Notes: generated from the sequence alone by a model not told the origin. DNA of 8,074 nucleotides from Candidatus Hodarchaeota archaeon (GCA_016840305.1 JAEOSP010000286.1:1-8074); one strand, 5' to 3'. Shown: positions 1 through 6,285, counted from the first letter of the stretch. Numbers and translations are program-made.

Positions 1-90
1 AAAAGCAAATGCCAACACTAGTACAAAAGCTATAATCAATGACAATACGATGACAGTAAACAATGCTAGAACTATATCCAAGTATTCCAC
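1..90 (-). CDS. Possible N-terminus of a membrane protein (partial, runs off left edge)
   Basis: Reading leftward from a GTG at 90-88, the frame is open for 30 codons to the window edge. After a short polar start (VEYLD) it encodes an almost unbroken hydrophobic stretch (IVLALFTVIVLSLIIAFVLV and on), which looks like a transmembrane helix or signal anchor. There is no ATG in this frame; an in-frame stop lies at 108-106, so GTG at 90 is the best available start. I see no clear ribosome binding site. A weak TATA-like stretch (CTTTTAG on the minus strand, about 113-119) lies about 26 nt upstream, which would fit a leaderless transcript. The gene would be divergent from the transporter at 219. 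The function cannot be told from 30 residues. The hydrophobic run could also be chance in AT-rich DNA. Confidence 0.4.
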   Translation of the reverse strand, partial: MEYLDIVLALFTVIVLSLIIAFVLVLAFAF

Positions 91-185
91 GTACTTCAGC
101 AGTTTTTAGGACTAAAAGATTCCACGTTCAATAGCTAGAATAAACAATTCTTTAATTAAATGTTATTACTCTTCATGAACCTACT

Positions 186-196
186 AATTTAAAATG
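186..196 (+). promoter_or_regulatory. TATA-like box for the transporter gene
   Basis: The sequence AATTTAAAATG is centred about 28 nt before the ATG at 219. That is the usual distance from an archaeal TATA box to the transcription start, so the mRNA may begin at or near the start codon. This agrees with the absence of a good ribosome binding site before 219. It is a pattern match only. Confidence 0.4.
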
Positions 197-218
197 GGTA
201 GTATGTAATCATTGAGTT

Positions 219-1913
219 ATGAGCTTTGACATCGGTAAAATAGAAAAATTTAATCATTTCTTCATTGCCACTTTACCAACTTCTTTCTTCTGGATATCAG
301 GAACTTACTTTTTTTTAATCAAAGGTCTTGAACTGATAGATTATGCGAAGAGTAATTCGCTGGTAGAAGGTTTCTTAGGAACTACTTTACTGGGAGATTT
401 AATAATAGGAGTTTTTTATGCAATTCCACCTTTAATTACTATTGCGTTAATTGGGAATTTAATCGATAAGCGACCAGATTTACTTGGTATATTAGTATTT
501 TACAGTATGTTAAGCGCTTCTATTTGCTTAATATTATTTAATATTACGTTAAAATTGTTAATAGCTCCTATCACACTTTTTCTAATTACAGCATTTCTTA
601 CCTCTTTAGCAGCTTTAGCTACTGCAAGTCATACATTGTACGGTGCTATTACTAAATGGACTCATCGTGGTAGAACATTCGCTATAGGAAATTTAATTTT
701 TGGATTAACTGTTGTGCTATTATTGATAATTTCTGGCGTATTTGGAATGGATTTCTTTTTTTCTTTTTTAGTTATATCGTTAATTGGGATTATTTTGAGT
801 TTAGTTTTCAGATATTCTACAAGAGCATGGATATACTGGCAGAATGATCTATGGCCAACTAATACATTACAAATACTCAGGAGATATTCCGTTCGTGCCT
901 ACTTTTTTTCTCACGTAATGATTTATGGGATGCTTGGACTGACCATTGGGAGTTTAGCTCAAGAAGGAGTTAAATCAGGGTATACGAACTTTCTTGGAAT
1001 AAAACTTGGCGCGTTTGAAACATTTTGGGCTATATTAATATTAGGAACAATTGTTTTTGTTTTACCTGCTGGTTATCTTTCCGACCGGTGGGGTAGGAAA
1101 ACTTTAACTATATTAGCGACCTATGGAATTGTACTAGCTTCTTTACTTGCTTCACTCCACGGATTACTTGATCCTCACTTTGATTACATAATATACATAA
1201 TTACTTCATTTACAATTGGTATTTCTTTTGCTCTTCTTCACCCCACTCTTGATAGTAGCCTTTGGATAGATTTAGCTTCCAAAGATTCGATCGGAAGATA
1301 CTGTGATATCAATATATTATCATTAGTAACTGGATTAGTGCCAGGATTTGCAATTAGCTACTTTTTTCTAAATACATTGACTGAATACAGGAATATCATG
1401 GTTTTTTTGTATATTGCTTTAGCTGTAATTGCTGTACTACCATTGTTCTGGGTAAGTGACTCATTTCCACCGCTTGAGTTCTTCTTACTGTTAGTTATTA
1501 ACGAAGCAGGAGTACCAATTTTCCATTATGCGTTTGGCCGAGAAAGGGAGCTAAAAGTTGATTTACCTCTGATTTCAGGAGCATTATCAGCAGTAGCGAG
1601 TTTTATGACTGAAGCAACGGGTGAAAAAGGGGCCAAACTCAATCTCGTAAGGCACGGAACTCATTTTATCCTCTCGGATTCAAATAATGAAGGTGAAAAA
1701 TTAACTGCAACTATTTTTGCAAATAAGAATGATCCTGAACTTTCGATAATTCTCTCAAAATTTCTAAAACGATTTTTAACGAAATATGCTAAAGAATTGA
1801 AGGATTGGAATGGCGATCTAGGTTATTTTGAGGGTGCAGTTGATGATGCTGAAGAAATATTTGGCCCCCTGATAACCATTTCAGCAACTGAATCCATGAT
1901 TAAAACAAATTAA
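219..1913 (+). CDS. MFS-like transporter fused to a C-terminal longin-like domain
   Basis: The 564-residue protein has two parts. Residues ~14-412 contain about twelve hydrophobic segments. Two MFS motif-A-like loops sit at equivalent places in the two halves: GNLIDKR at 79-85 and AGYLSDRWGRK at 284-294. This supports a major facilitator-type secondary transporter in the cytoplasmic membrane; the substrate is not evident. Residues ~420-550 are soluble. They read as two strands (FFLLLVINEAGVPIFHYAF), a helix (PLISGALSAVASFMTEATGE), three more strands (472-502) and a long terminal helical part. This order and the 'LLVINEAGVPIF' / 'GALSA' / 'FxxxYxxEL' pattern resemble the longin/roadblock-like domains common in Asgard archaea, which often pair with small GTPases. 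MFS proteins are usually ~400-450 residues, so the tail is an addition. ATG 219 is favoured by the TATA-like box 28 nt upstream. The HD gene follows 46 bp later and may be co-transcribed. Transporter class is fairly sure; the longin call is by pattern only. Confidence 0.8.
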   Translation: MSFDIGKIEKFNHFFIATLPTSFFWISGTYFFLIKGLELIDYAKSNSLVEGFLGTTLLGDLIIGVFYAIPPLITIALIGNLIDKRPDLLGILVFYSMLSASICLILFNITLKLLIAPITLFLITAFLTSLAALATASHTLYGAITKWTHRGRTFAIGNLIFGLTVVLLLIISGVFGMDFFFSFLVISLIGIILSLVFRYSTRAWIYWQNDLWPTNTLQILRRYSVRAYFFSHVMIYGMLGLTIGSLAQEGVKSGYTNFLGIKLGAFETFWAILILGTIVFVLPAGYLSDRWGRKTLTILATYGIVLASLLASLHGLLDPHFDYIIYIITSFTIGISFALLHPTLDSSLWIDLASKDSIGRYCDINILSLVTGLVPGFAISYFFLNTLTEYRNIMVFLYIALAVIAVLPLFWVSDSFPPLEFFLLLVINEAGVPIFHYAFGRERELKVDLPLISGALSAVASFMTEATGEKGAKLNLVRHGTHFILSDSNNEGEKLTATIFANKNDPELSIILSKFLKRFLTKYAKELKDWNGDLGYFEGAVDDAEEIFGPLITISATESMIKTN

Positions 1914-1946
1914 TTGGTTCATAATGTCAGAAACTGTATAATTAAT

Positions 1947-1951
1947 GGAGG
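1947..1951 (+). promoter_or_regulatory. Ribosome binding site that fixes the HD gene start
   Basis: GGAGG lies 8 nt before the ATG at 1960. The same motif overlaps the upstream ATG at 1945, which has no comparable site of its own. RuBisCO in this window shows the same 8-nt spacing, so 1960 is the better start. Confidence 0.6.
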
Positions 1952-1959
1952 CTAGACAA

Positions 1960-2544
1960 ATGGAAATGAATTTGGTTAGCAAAGCATTTGATTTCGCTTA
2001 TAGAGTACATTATCAAACGACTCGAAAAGGATCTACTATCCCCTATATAACTCATCCACTCAATGTAATGATCATCCTCCTCAAAAATAACGCTTCGGAA
2101 GAATTACTGGCCGCTGCACTACTTCATGATGTTGTTGAGGATGAAGAAGTCACATTTCAAGAATTAACAGAAAAATTCGGAAAAAAAGTAAGTTATCTAG
2201 TGAAAGAGGTCTCTGAACCACTTGCCCTTATTAATAAAACCCTGAATCGAACAGAAACCTGGAGAGCGCGAAAAGAACATACAATAAAATCGCTTCAGAA
2301 AGCGACTCATGAAGTTAAAATGCTTTCTTGTGCCGATAAATTAGCAAATATATCCGATATGCTTCAAGATCACATTAATGTTGGAGAAAAATTATGGTCG
2401 AGATTTAATGCTTCAAAATTGAACCAGAAATGGTATTATGACTCCCTAGTAGAGGTTTTTGCTCAAGAACCTCATAGTTTATCAGAACTCCCTTATTACC
2501 AAGAATTTACAGAAAAAGTTAAATTGCTTTTTCATAAAAACTAA
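1960..2544 (+). CDS. HD-domain phosphohydrolase, MESH1/SpoT-like (possible (p)ppGpp hydrolase)
   Basis: A small soluble protein of 194 residues from ATG 1960 (199 from ATG 1945). It shows the full metal and catalytic set of the SpoT/MESH1 hydrolase family: R22, H32 in PYITHP, H56-D57 in LLHDVVED with E60 and D61, and D126...N130 in CADKLAN. In this family H, HD and the later D bind Mn2+, while E/D activate water to remove the 3' pyrophosphate of (p)ppGpp, or in MESH1 the phosphate of NADPH. The length fits a stand-alone small hydrolase; there is no synthetase, TGS or ACT domain. Its 3' end converges on the winged-helix gene with only 3 bp between stops. It follows the transporter in the same direction and may share its transcript. 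The HD fold and active site are clear; the physiological substrate is inferred, since other nucleotides are possible. Confidence 0.8.
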   Translation: MEMNLVSKAFDFAYRVHYQTTRKGSTIPYITHPLNVMIILLKNNASEELLAAALLHDVVEDEEVTFQELTEKFGKKVSYLVKEVSEPLALINKTLNRTETWRARKEHTIKSLQKATHEVKMLSCADKLANISDMLQDHINVGEKLWSRFNASKLNQKWYYDSLVEVFAQEPHSLSELPYYQEFTEKVKLLFHKN

Positions 2545-2547
2545 TCT

Positions 2548-3204
2548 CTATTCAAAACAAGAAAGGATTTCTTTTCTCCAATCAGTTTCTTCTTCAGTTA
2601 GAAGAGTTAACATACCTACAATTTCAAGTAAAGAATTTATACTCTCCCAATCTAATGAGCTTATCAGTGCAGCGGAATCTTCATCTGCGTTTTTGATTGC
2701 CTCGGTCCCAAACTCAGCTAAACTACTTTTAAGCTTCCAAACAATAGATTTAAGACTACTGTTAGGCTTAACTTTCATCTTTAGCCTTTTACTTAACAGA
2801 ATCTCTAGAGCTTTAAAATAATCAGATTCGTTTGCCTTTTCTTTAGACTCATCCCACATTTTCCCCTTCTTAGGAAAAAAAATCTTAGCTGTTCGCATAT
2901 AAAGAGTTTCGGTCCTAACTTTCTTATTTTCATCAGACCAAACGCGCTTTCCTGCTTGCACAACAAGCTGGCCTTCTTCCAATCGTTTTAAATAACGATA
3001 GATAGTTTTATTGGATTTTTCTTTTCCTTCATTTCTAAAGGCTTCTTCAAGTTCTTTAAACGTCATGTAAGTAGTAGAGCGTAAAAGAGTCAGAATAAAC
3101 ATTAAATTTTCATCATAAAATAGCTCCATTGCTTCATCGTCGGTAACTTCAAGTAAAAATGCTTGTTTTTGTGTTAAAGCGTCCTGTGCGTTAAGGTCAG
3201 ACAT
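2548..3204 (-). CDS. Winged helix-turn-helix transcriptional regulator
   Basis: The 218-residue protein carries a DNA-binding domain at about residues 33-107. Helix 1 is NLMFILTLLRS, helix 2 is TFKELEEAFRN, the likely recognition helix is SNKTIYRYLKRLEEGQLV, and a two-stranded wing runs about 80-108 (LVVQAGKRVW ... TETLYMRTAKIFF). This is the winged-helix layout of ArsR/PadR/TrmB-like archaeal regulators; I cannot name the subfamily. Residues ~125-215 are helical and charged, without an evident ligand domain, and may serve dimerisation. No cysteine or histidine metal-sensor cluster is visible. The gene is divergent from the GNAT-like gene across 108 bp that hold a perfect palindrome, which suggests it represses itself and its neighbour. 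The start is ATG 3204, preceded by a weak GAGTGA site 6 nt upstream. Confidence 0.75.
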   Translation of the reverse strand: MSDLNAQDALTQKQAFLLEVTDDEAMELFYDENLMFILTLLRSTTYMTFKELEEAFRNEGKEKSNKTIYRYLKRLEEGQLVVQAGKRVWSDENKKVRTETLYMRTAKIFFPKKGKMWDESKEKANESDYFKALEILLSKRLKMKVKPNSSLKSIVWKLKSSLAEFGTEAIKNADEDSAALISSLDWESINSLLEIVGMLTLLTEEETDWRKEILSCFE

Positions 3205-3252
3205 TTTCTATCACTCTTAATGGAATTTGCTCATTCTTGCCTTCATGGGAAG

Positions 3253-3298
3253 AAATATATATCTTTTTTCTGAGAATAGTTCTCAACATTACTGAGAA
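3253..3298. promoter_or_regulatory. Shared divergent promoter with TGAGAA/TTCTCA operator
   Basis: Between the regulator (start 3204, minus) and the GNAT gene (start 3313, plus) lies an AT core, AAATATATATCT at about 3254-3263. Being nearly symmetric, it could serve as TATA box in both directions. Just downstream on the plus side is a perfect inverted repeat, TGAGAA (3271-3276), 3-bp spacer, TTCTCA (3280-3285). A third TGAGAA sits at 3293-3298, 22 bp (two helical turns) after the first and in the same orientation. The palindrome would fall between the TATA box and the expected start of transcription near 3285, a typical repressor position. The adjacent winged-helix protein is the obvious candidate to bind it; that link is inference. 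Confidence 0.6.
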
Positions 3299-3312
3299 AA
3301 AAAAAGGAACTA

Positions 3313-4239
3313 ATGAAAATGGAAATTGAGTATAAATACTGGGAAAAAGACGCTGGGTTTGAAGAATCACAAGCTAAGATCTATATGGCCAACAATCCCG
3401 GGCAACAAATTCCCGTTACTGCAAAAGATATAGCTACTCGTTTTAAAAATGAGAATATTGACCCAAAGACTGTAATGTATGCTTATGTTGATGATAAAGC
3501 TATGGCATATGTTCAGGCGAGAGATTATGATGAACCTAAAGAAACACATCTAGGTTACCCTTGGGCATTACCAGAATGTCCTGAAGAAGTCCAACATAAG
3601 CTCTTTGATGATATGCTAGCATATATAAAGACCCGAGACGTGGGTTATGACATCAGAGTTAATGGATATGCAAATAATGAAAAAGTCATGAATTTTATAA
3701 AAAGTAAATCAACTCTAAACGAAATCGGTCAAAACTTTCGCCACGAATTAGACGTAAAGCAATTAAGTCAAATGGTTCCCCCAGAAGGGGATTATACTAT
3801 TCGTAAAGCAAATATGGAAGATGTTGATATTCTTGTTCAGTTGATCAAAGAGGATGGAAGATACACTGGACAATTTTCAAAAGATGAAGAAATCGCTGAA
3901 TATTTTTCTGAACGGGTGTTACCTGCCAATCACTGTTTTATGGCTTTCAAGGATGATAATCTTGTCATGGCGACAGCTCCTCTGGTAACAACGATTCCAG
4001 GTGACTCGGAGGAACGATTAATTCTTAGATTCCACAGTTTCTTACCTGATAATGACAAAGCCTTACTGCCCCTGCTGATACAGGTTGCTAAAGAGTGTGT
4101 AGCCACACCAGAAATGGAATCGAAAAATTTAGCAATGTTTGAAGGATTTGGAGATTCTCAAACAGTAAAGGATTCCTATAAAAAGCTGAATCCCGTTAAA
4201 ACTGAAATTACTGGACTAGTTTTTGCACCAGCTGATTAG
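3313..4239 (+). CDS. Tandem GNAT-like acetyltransferase family protein
   Basis: A soluble protein of 308 residues that appears to hold two GNAT-like halves. In the C-terminal half, YTIRKANMEDVDILVQLIKE (161-180) is the strand-plus-helix opening typical of GNAT domains, followed by CFMAFKDDNLVMATAPLVT (208-226), the central hairpin. In the N-terminal half, VMYAYVDDKAMAYVQARDY (54-72) matches the same hairpin pattern. Helical stretches then follow in both halves. The acetyl-CoA loop (R/QxxGxG/A) is not recognisable in either half, so the protein may be catalytically divergent or bind another acyl-CoA or ligand. Two ATGs are possible, 3313 and 3319; a GGAA at 3306-3309 is spaced better for 3319. 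It is divergent from the winged-helix regulator and probably controlled by it. GNAT assignment rests on pattern only and is moderate. Confidence 0.5.
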   Translation: MKMEIEYKYWEKDAGFEESQAKIYMANNPGQQIPVTAKDIATRFKNENIDPKTVMYAYVDDKAMAYVQARDYDEPKETHLGYPWALPECPEEVQHKLFDDMLAYIKTRDVGYDIRVNGYANNEKVMNFIKSKSTLNEIGQNFRHELDVKQLSQMVPPEGDYTIRKANMEDVDILVQLIKEDGRYTGQFSKDEEIAEYFSERVLPANHCFMAFKDDNLVMATAPLVTTIPGDSEERLILRFHSFLPDNDKALLPLLIQVAKECVATPEMESKNLAMFEGFGDSQTVKDSYKKLNPVKTEITGLVFAPAD

Positions 4240-4266
4240 GAGAAATCTCCTAATCTTTATTTTTAT
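4234..4266 (+). terminator. Hairpin terminator of the GNAT-like gene
   Basis: A perfect 10-bp inverted repeat has arms GATTAGGAGA (4234-4243) and TCTCCTAATC (4246-4255) with two bases between. The left arm includes the last codon and the TAG stop. A T-rich stretch (TTTATTTTTATT) follows at once. Long stable hairpins are unusual among archaeal terminators, which often need only a T-tract. Given the position, termination, possibly also blocking read-through into the convergent RuBisCO gene, is the simplest role. Confidence 0.65.
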
Positions 4267-4302
4267 TCCATGTTTTTACAGCTAGTTGTGATAAAGGAAA
4301 AG

Positions 4303-4316
4303 AAAGTAAAAAAATG
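4303..4316 (-). terminator. T-tract terminator of RuBisCO
   Basis: On the minus strand, about 14 nt after the TAA stop at 4329, comes an uninterrupted run of seven T (plus-strand A at 4308-4314), in a T-rich stretch. This fits the simple oligo-T termination signals of archaea. No hairpin is evident. Confidence 0.4.
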
Positions 4317-4328
4317 GGGAAAGCCAAA

Positions 4329-5648
4329 TTATATTGGTTTTAGGTAACCCCACTTTTTTAAGGCTTTGGCTAATTCAGAAGATGATTCAGCCTTTTCTTC
4401 TATAGAAATTCCCTCACGCCATGCTTCAATAGCTTGTATTGTTGCTTTAGCACCAGAATGAGTAGAATCTGGATGCCCATGTACACCACCACCAACCTGA
4501 AGTATCATATCTGTGGTATTATAAACATTCATAACCTCAGGTAAAACACCAGGATGTAAACCACCAGAAGCAACGGGAAGTGTACCTTTGATTTTAATAC
4601 CCCAATTTTGGAAGAGTTTTCTTCCTTCAGATTCTGATATTTCCTGTTTGAGCAGCATATCTTTCATATCAATGACATCTTGTTTAGGGGAATCAAGTTT
4701 ACCCACAACAGTTCCAATATGAATGTTATCCACACCTATAAGGCGCATGAGCTTAGCTAAGAAGTACATACTGATACCATGATCATAGTGCTTTGTGAAT
4801 GTAGCATGCATGGCACGATGGGCATGCATAGCCATATCTAGATCGCTTGCTGTATTTCTTAAGGTTTGAACACCTGAAAAACCTGTTGTAACTACATCTA
4901 TCATGAAATACCGGAAACCATTGTCGTGAATTATTTTAGTCCTCTTTTCCATTTCATGAGTTTCTGCAGTAACATTAATTAAAGCGTCTTTGATGTCACC
5001 TGTTTCTTTCTCAGCTTTATCACGCACCTTAGCCATCTCTTCAACACGTGTTTGAAATTTATTAAATGACTGGGAAGTGAGGTTCTCATCGTCTTTAATC
5101 AAATCGATACCCCCAGTCCACGCATCCCATGCTACGTTGCAATGTTGCTCAACGGTCATACCAATTTTAGGTTTAGGTACACATGCTGTTAATGGTCCTT
5201 CTTTTTTCTTAAAAATTCTTTTAATGGCTTCAGTTCCCATATTTGGTCCTTTAAAACTGTTTACATAATCAAGTGGTAAAGAAGCATCTATCAATCGAAG
5301 ATTTTTTACGGCTTTCATACCGAAAATATTACCAGCTATACCAGACATAAGCTGAGGGACATTATTCATTTCCCAAAGAATCAAAGGATAACTAATCTTA
5401 ACAAGACGGTCTGTATTCTCAAAAGCACGACCTCTCATACCAAATATACGATCATCAAGGGTTTCTAACTTCGTCCAAGTCCCGATCGATGATTCCGATG
5501 CTAATCTTCCTATTACATCATCAACTGTCATTTCGCCAGCTTTATCAAAAGAATATAGTGCTATAAGCTCATCCTCCGAAGGAGAATAATTCCGGTCTAT
5601 AAAATCAGAGTACCAATCAATTTCATCATGTTTATTATCTTCAGGCAT
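4329..5648 (-). CDS. rbcL: Ribulose-1,5-bisphosphate carboxylase, form III large subunit
   Basis: A 439-residue cytoplasmic enzyme that adds CO2 to ribulose-1,5-bisphosphate to give two 3-phosphoglycerates. In archaea form III works in the AMP/nucleoside salvage route or in an RHP-type cycle. All active-site residues are present (spinach number in brackets): E52 (60), T57-W58 (65/66), N107 (123), K159 and K161 (175/177), carbamylated K185 with D187 and E188 in GGIDLIKDDEN (201/203/204), H277-R278 in HAHRAMHA (294/295), H310 (327), loop-6 K317 in VVGKL (334), SGG 361-363 (379-381) and GG 386-387 (403/404). So it is not a form IV RuBisCO-like protein. Archaeal-type stretches such as AGNIFGMKA and GGGVHGHPD point to form III; I cannot settle the subtype. 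Residues 1-9 extend slightly beyond the common start, but the GGAG 8 nt before this ATG supports it. No small subunit, AMP phosphorylase, R15P isomerase or phosphoribulokinase lies in the window. Confidence 0.93.
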   Translation of the reverse strand: MPEDNKHDEIDWYSDFIDRNYSPSEDELIALYSFDKAGEMTVDDVIGRLASESSIGTWTKLETLDDRIFGMRGRAFENTDRLVKISYPLILWEMNNVPQLMSGIAGNIFGMKAVKNLRLIDASLPLDYVNSFKGPNMGTEAIKRIFKKKEGPLTACVPKPKIGMTVEQHCNVAWDAWTGGIDLIKDDENLTSQSFNKFQTRVEEMAKVRDKAEKETGDIKDALINVTAETHEMEKRTKIIHDNGFRYFMIDVVTTGFSGVQTLRNTASDLDMAMHAHRAMHATFTKHYDHGISMYFLAKLMRLIGVDNIHIGTVVGKLDSPKQDVIDMKDMLLKQEISESEGRKLFQNWGIKIKGTLPVASGGLHPGVLPEVMNVYNTTDMILQVGGGVHGHPDSTHSGAKATIQAIEAWREGISIEEKAESSSELAKALKKWGYLKPI

Positions 5649-5656
5649 ATTCTTGT

Positions 5657-5660
5657 CTCC
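5657..5660 (-). promoter_or_regulatory. Ribosome binding site of RuBisCO
   Basis: GGAG on the minus strand, within AAAGGAGA, is 8 nt before the ATG at 5648. This supports the chosen start and implies a transcript with a real 5' leader. Confidence 0.65.
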
Positions 5661-5677
5661 TTTGTTAAAATATAAGT

Positions 5678-5693
5678 CTTAACTTGTGTTAAG
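5678..5693. promoter_or_regulatory. Inverted repeat in the RuBisCO 5' region (proximal)
   Basis: Arms CTTAAC and GTTAAG are separated by 4 bp and lie 30-45 bp upstream of the RuBisCO start. Minus-strand AT-rich stretches flank it on both sides (CTTATATTTT at about 5668-5677, AATAAAACATA at about 5696-5706). The site could be an operator near the transcription start or a small hairpin in the leader. Confidence 0.4.
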
Positions 5694-5711
5694 ATATGTT
5701 TTATTCTTACC

Positions 5712-5728
5712 TAACGATCTCATCGTTA
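5712..5728. promoter_or_regulatory. Inverted repeat in the RuBisCO 5' region (distal operator candidate)
   Basis: Perfect 7-bp arms TAACGAT and ATCGTTA flank a 3-bp spacer. On the minus strand it directly follows an AT-rich stretch (ATTAATAATAA, about 5727-5737) that could be the TATA box, placing the palindrome between TATA and the transcription start. A further half-site AACGAT lies at 5758-5763. The arrangement fits a dimeric repressor site. Its sequence differs from the TGAGAA operator at 3271, so a different regulator is expected. Confidence 0.5.
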
Positions 5729-5973
5729 TTATTAATACGCATTATGCTCTTAAAAACAACGATTTTACCATATTCATTTTAGAACCAAACTTTAAACGCA
5801 TCCATGATTGAATCTATTAATTTTATATCCTTATATTAATCAAAATTTACAAGAAAATATGTATTTTTGAAAATAAGCAAATTTTTAGGGAATAGTGAGA
5901 ATATAATTACTAAGAACATGAGTTTGCATTCAAGAATAAGATTTTAAAGCATTAGAAAAAGAAAGAAGATTGC

Positions 5974-6091
5974 AGGTTATTGACCTTCAACACAGTTGTG
6001 TGGCGCGGATGTACTTGGACTGGCTTTAATCCAGAGGGATAAAATTACTACTCTGGAAATACAAATTTTAGTTCTTTTGAAAAGTTTTTTT
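5974..6091 (+). ncRNA. Possible structured RNA or leader with T-run end
   Basis: Several short inverted repeats lie close together: AGGT/ACCT (5974-5986), ACACA/TGTGT (5990-6001), CTGG/CCAG (6020-6034) and CCAGAG/CTCTGG (6031-6056). The last two share CCAG and so exclude each other. TAAAATT in the loop of the larger hairpin (6040-6046) is complementary to AATTTTA (6064-6070), allowing a pseudoknot. A small CTTT/AAAG hairpin at 6074-6084 runs directly into seven T (6085-6091), like a terminator. A TATA-like GAATATAATTA at 5899-5909 could start transcription near 5930. Each element is short enough to occur by chance, and I match no known RNA family. Confidence 0.2.
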
Positions 6092-6202
6092 GGATCAACG
6101 CGTCCTCATTTTGAATGCGAAGATTCACTAAGTACTTCTATTCTATTGAAACTCCTAGATAACTGTCACTTTGGACTTATTTTAGTTTTCTTTCTCGTTG
6201 TT

Positions 6203-6285
6203 TGGCATTGGTGGCGTTAGAACAAGGAGTTCTTGATTTGTCTTTTGAGATTTCGTCTCTTTGACCTTTCATATGCTCTTTTTTT
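6203..6285 (+). promoter_or_regulatory. Trp-codon cluster followed by hairpins upstream of trpB (leader candidate)
   Basis: An open frame ending at 6220 finishes with codons for W-H-W-W-R and TAG (TGG at 6203, 6209 and 6212). Directly at the stop begins a small hairpin, AGAAC/GTTCT (6219-6233). A second, GAGA/TCTC (6247-6259), is followed at some distance by seven T (6279-6285). Trp codons, hairpins and a T-run upstream of a tryptophan biosynthesis gene recall bacterial trp attenuation. However, the frame has no ATG (only TTG), no ribosome binding site is visible, and the T-run does not adjoin a hairpin. Chance is a serious alternative. Confidence 0.2.

Noticed and set aside
2459..2821. Open frame of 120 codons on the plus strand
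   Set aside because: It overlaps the end of the HD gene and runs antisense to the winged-helix gene; its serine/leucine-rich product reflects the opposite strand's coding.
3367..3549. Open frame on the minus strand inside the GNAT-like gene
   Set aside because: Fully antisense to a better-supported gene; no recognisable motif.
5077..5268. Open frame on the plus strand inside RuBisCO
   Set aside because: Antisense to the highly conserved active-site region of RuBisCO.
5896..5901. TGAGAA half-site like that in the regulator/GNAT promoter
   Set aside because: A lone hexamer without a partner arm is expected by chance in AT-rich sequence.
5996..6220. 74-codon frame as a genuine protein gene
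   Set aside because: It starts with TTG, has no internal ATG and no ribosome binding site, and the product matches nothing I know. Only its Trp-rich end is kept as a leader candidate.
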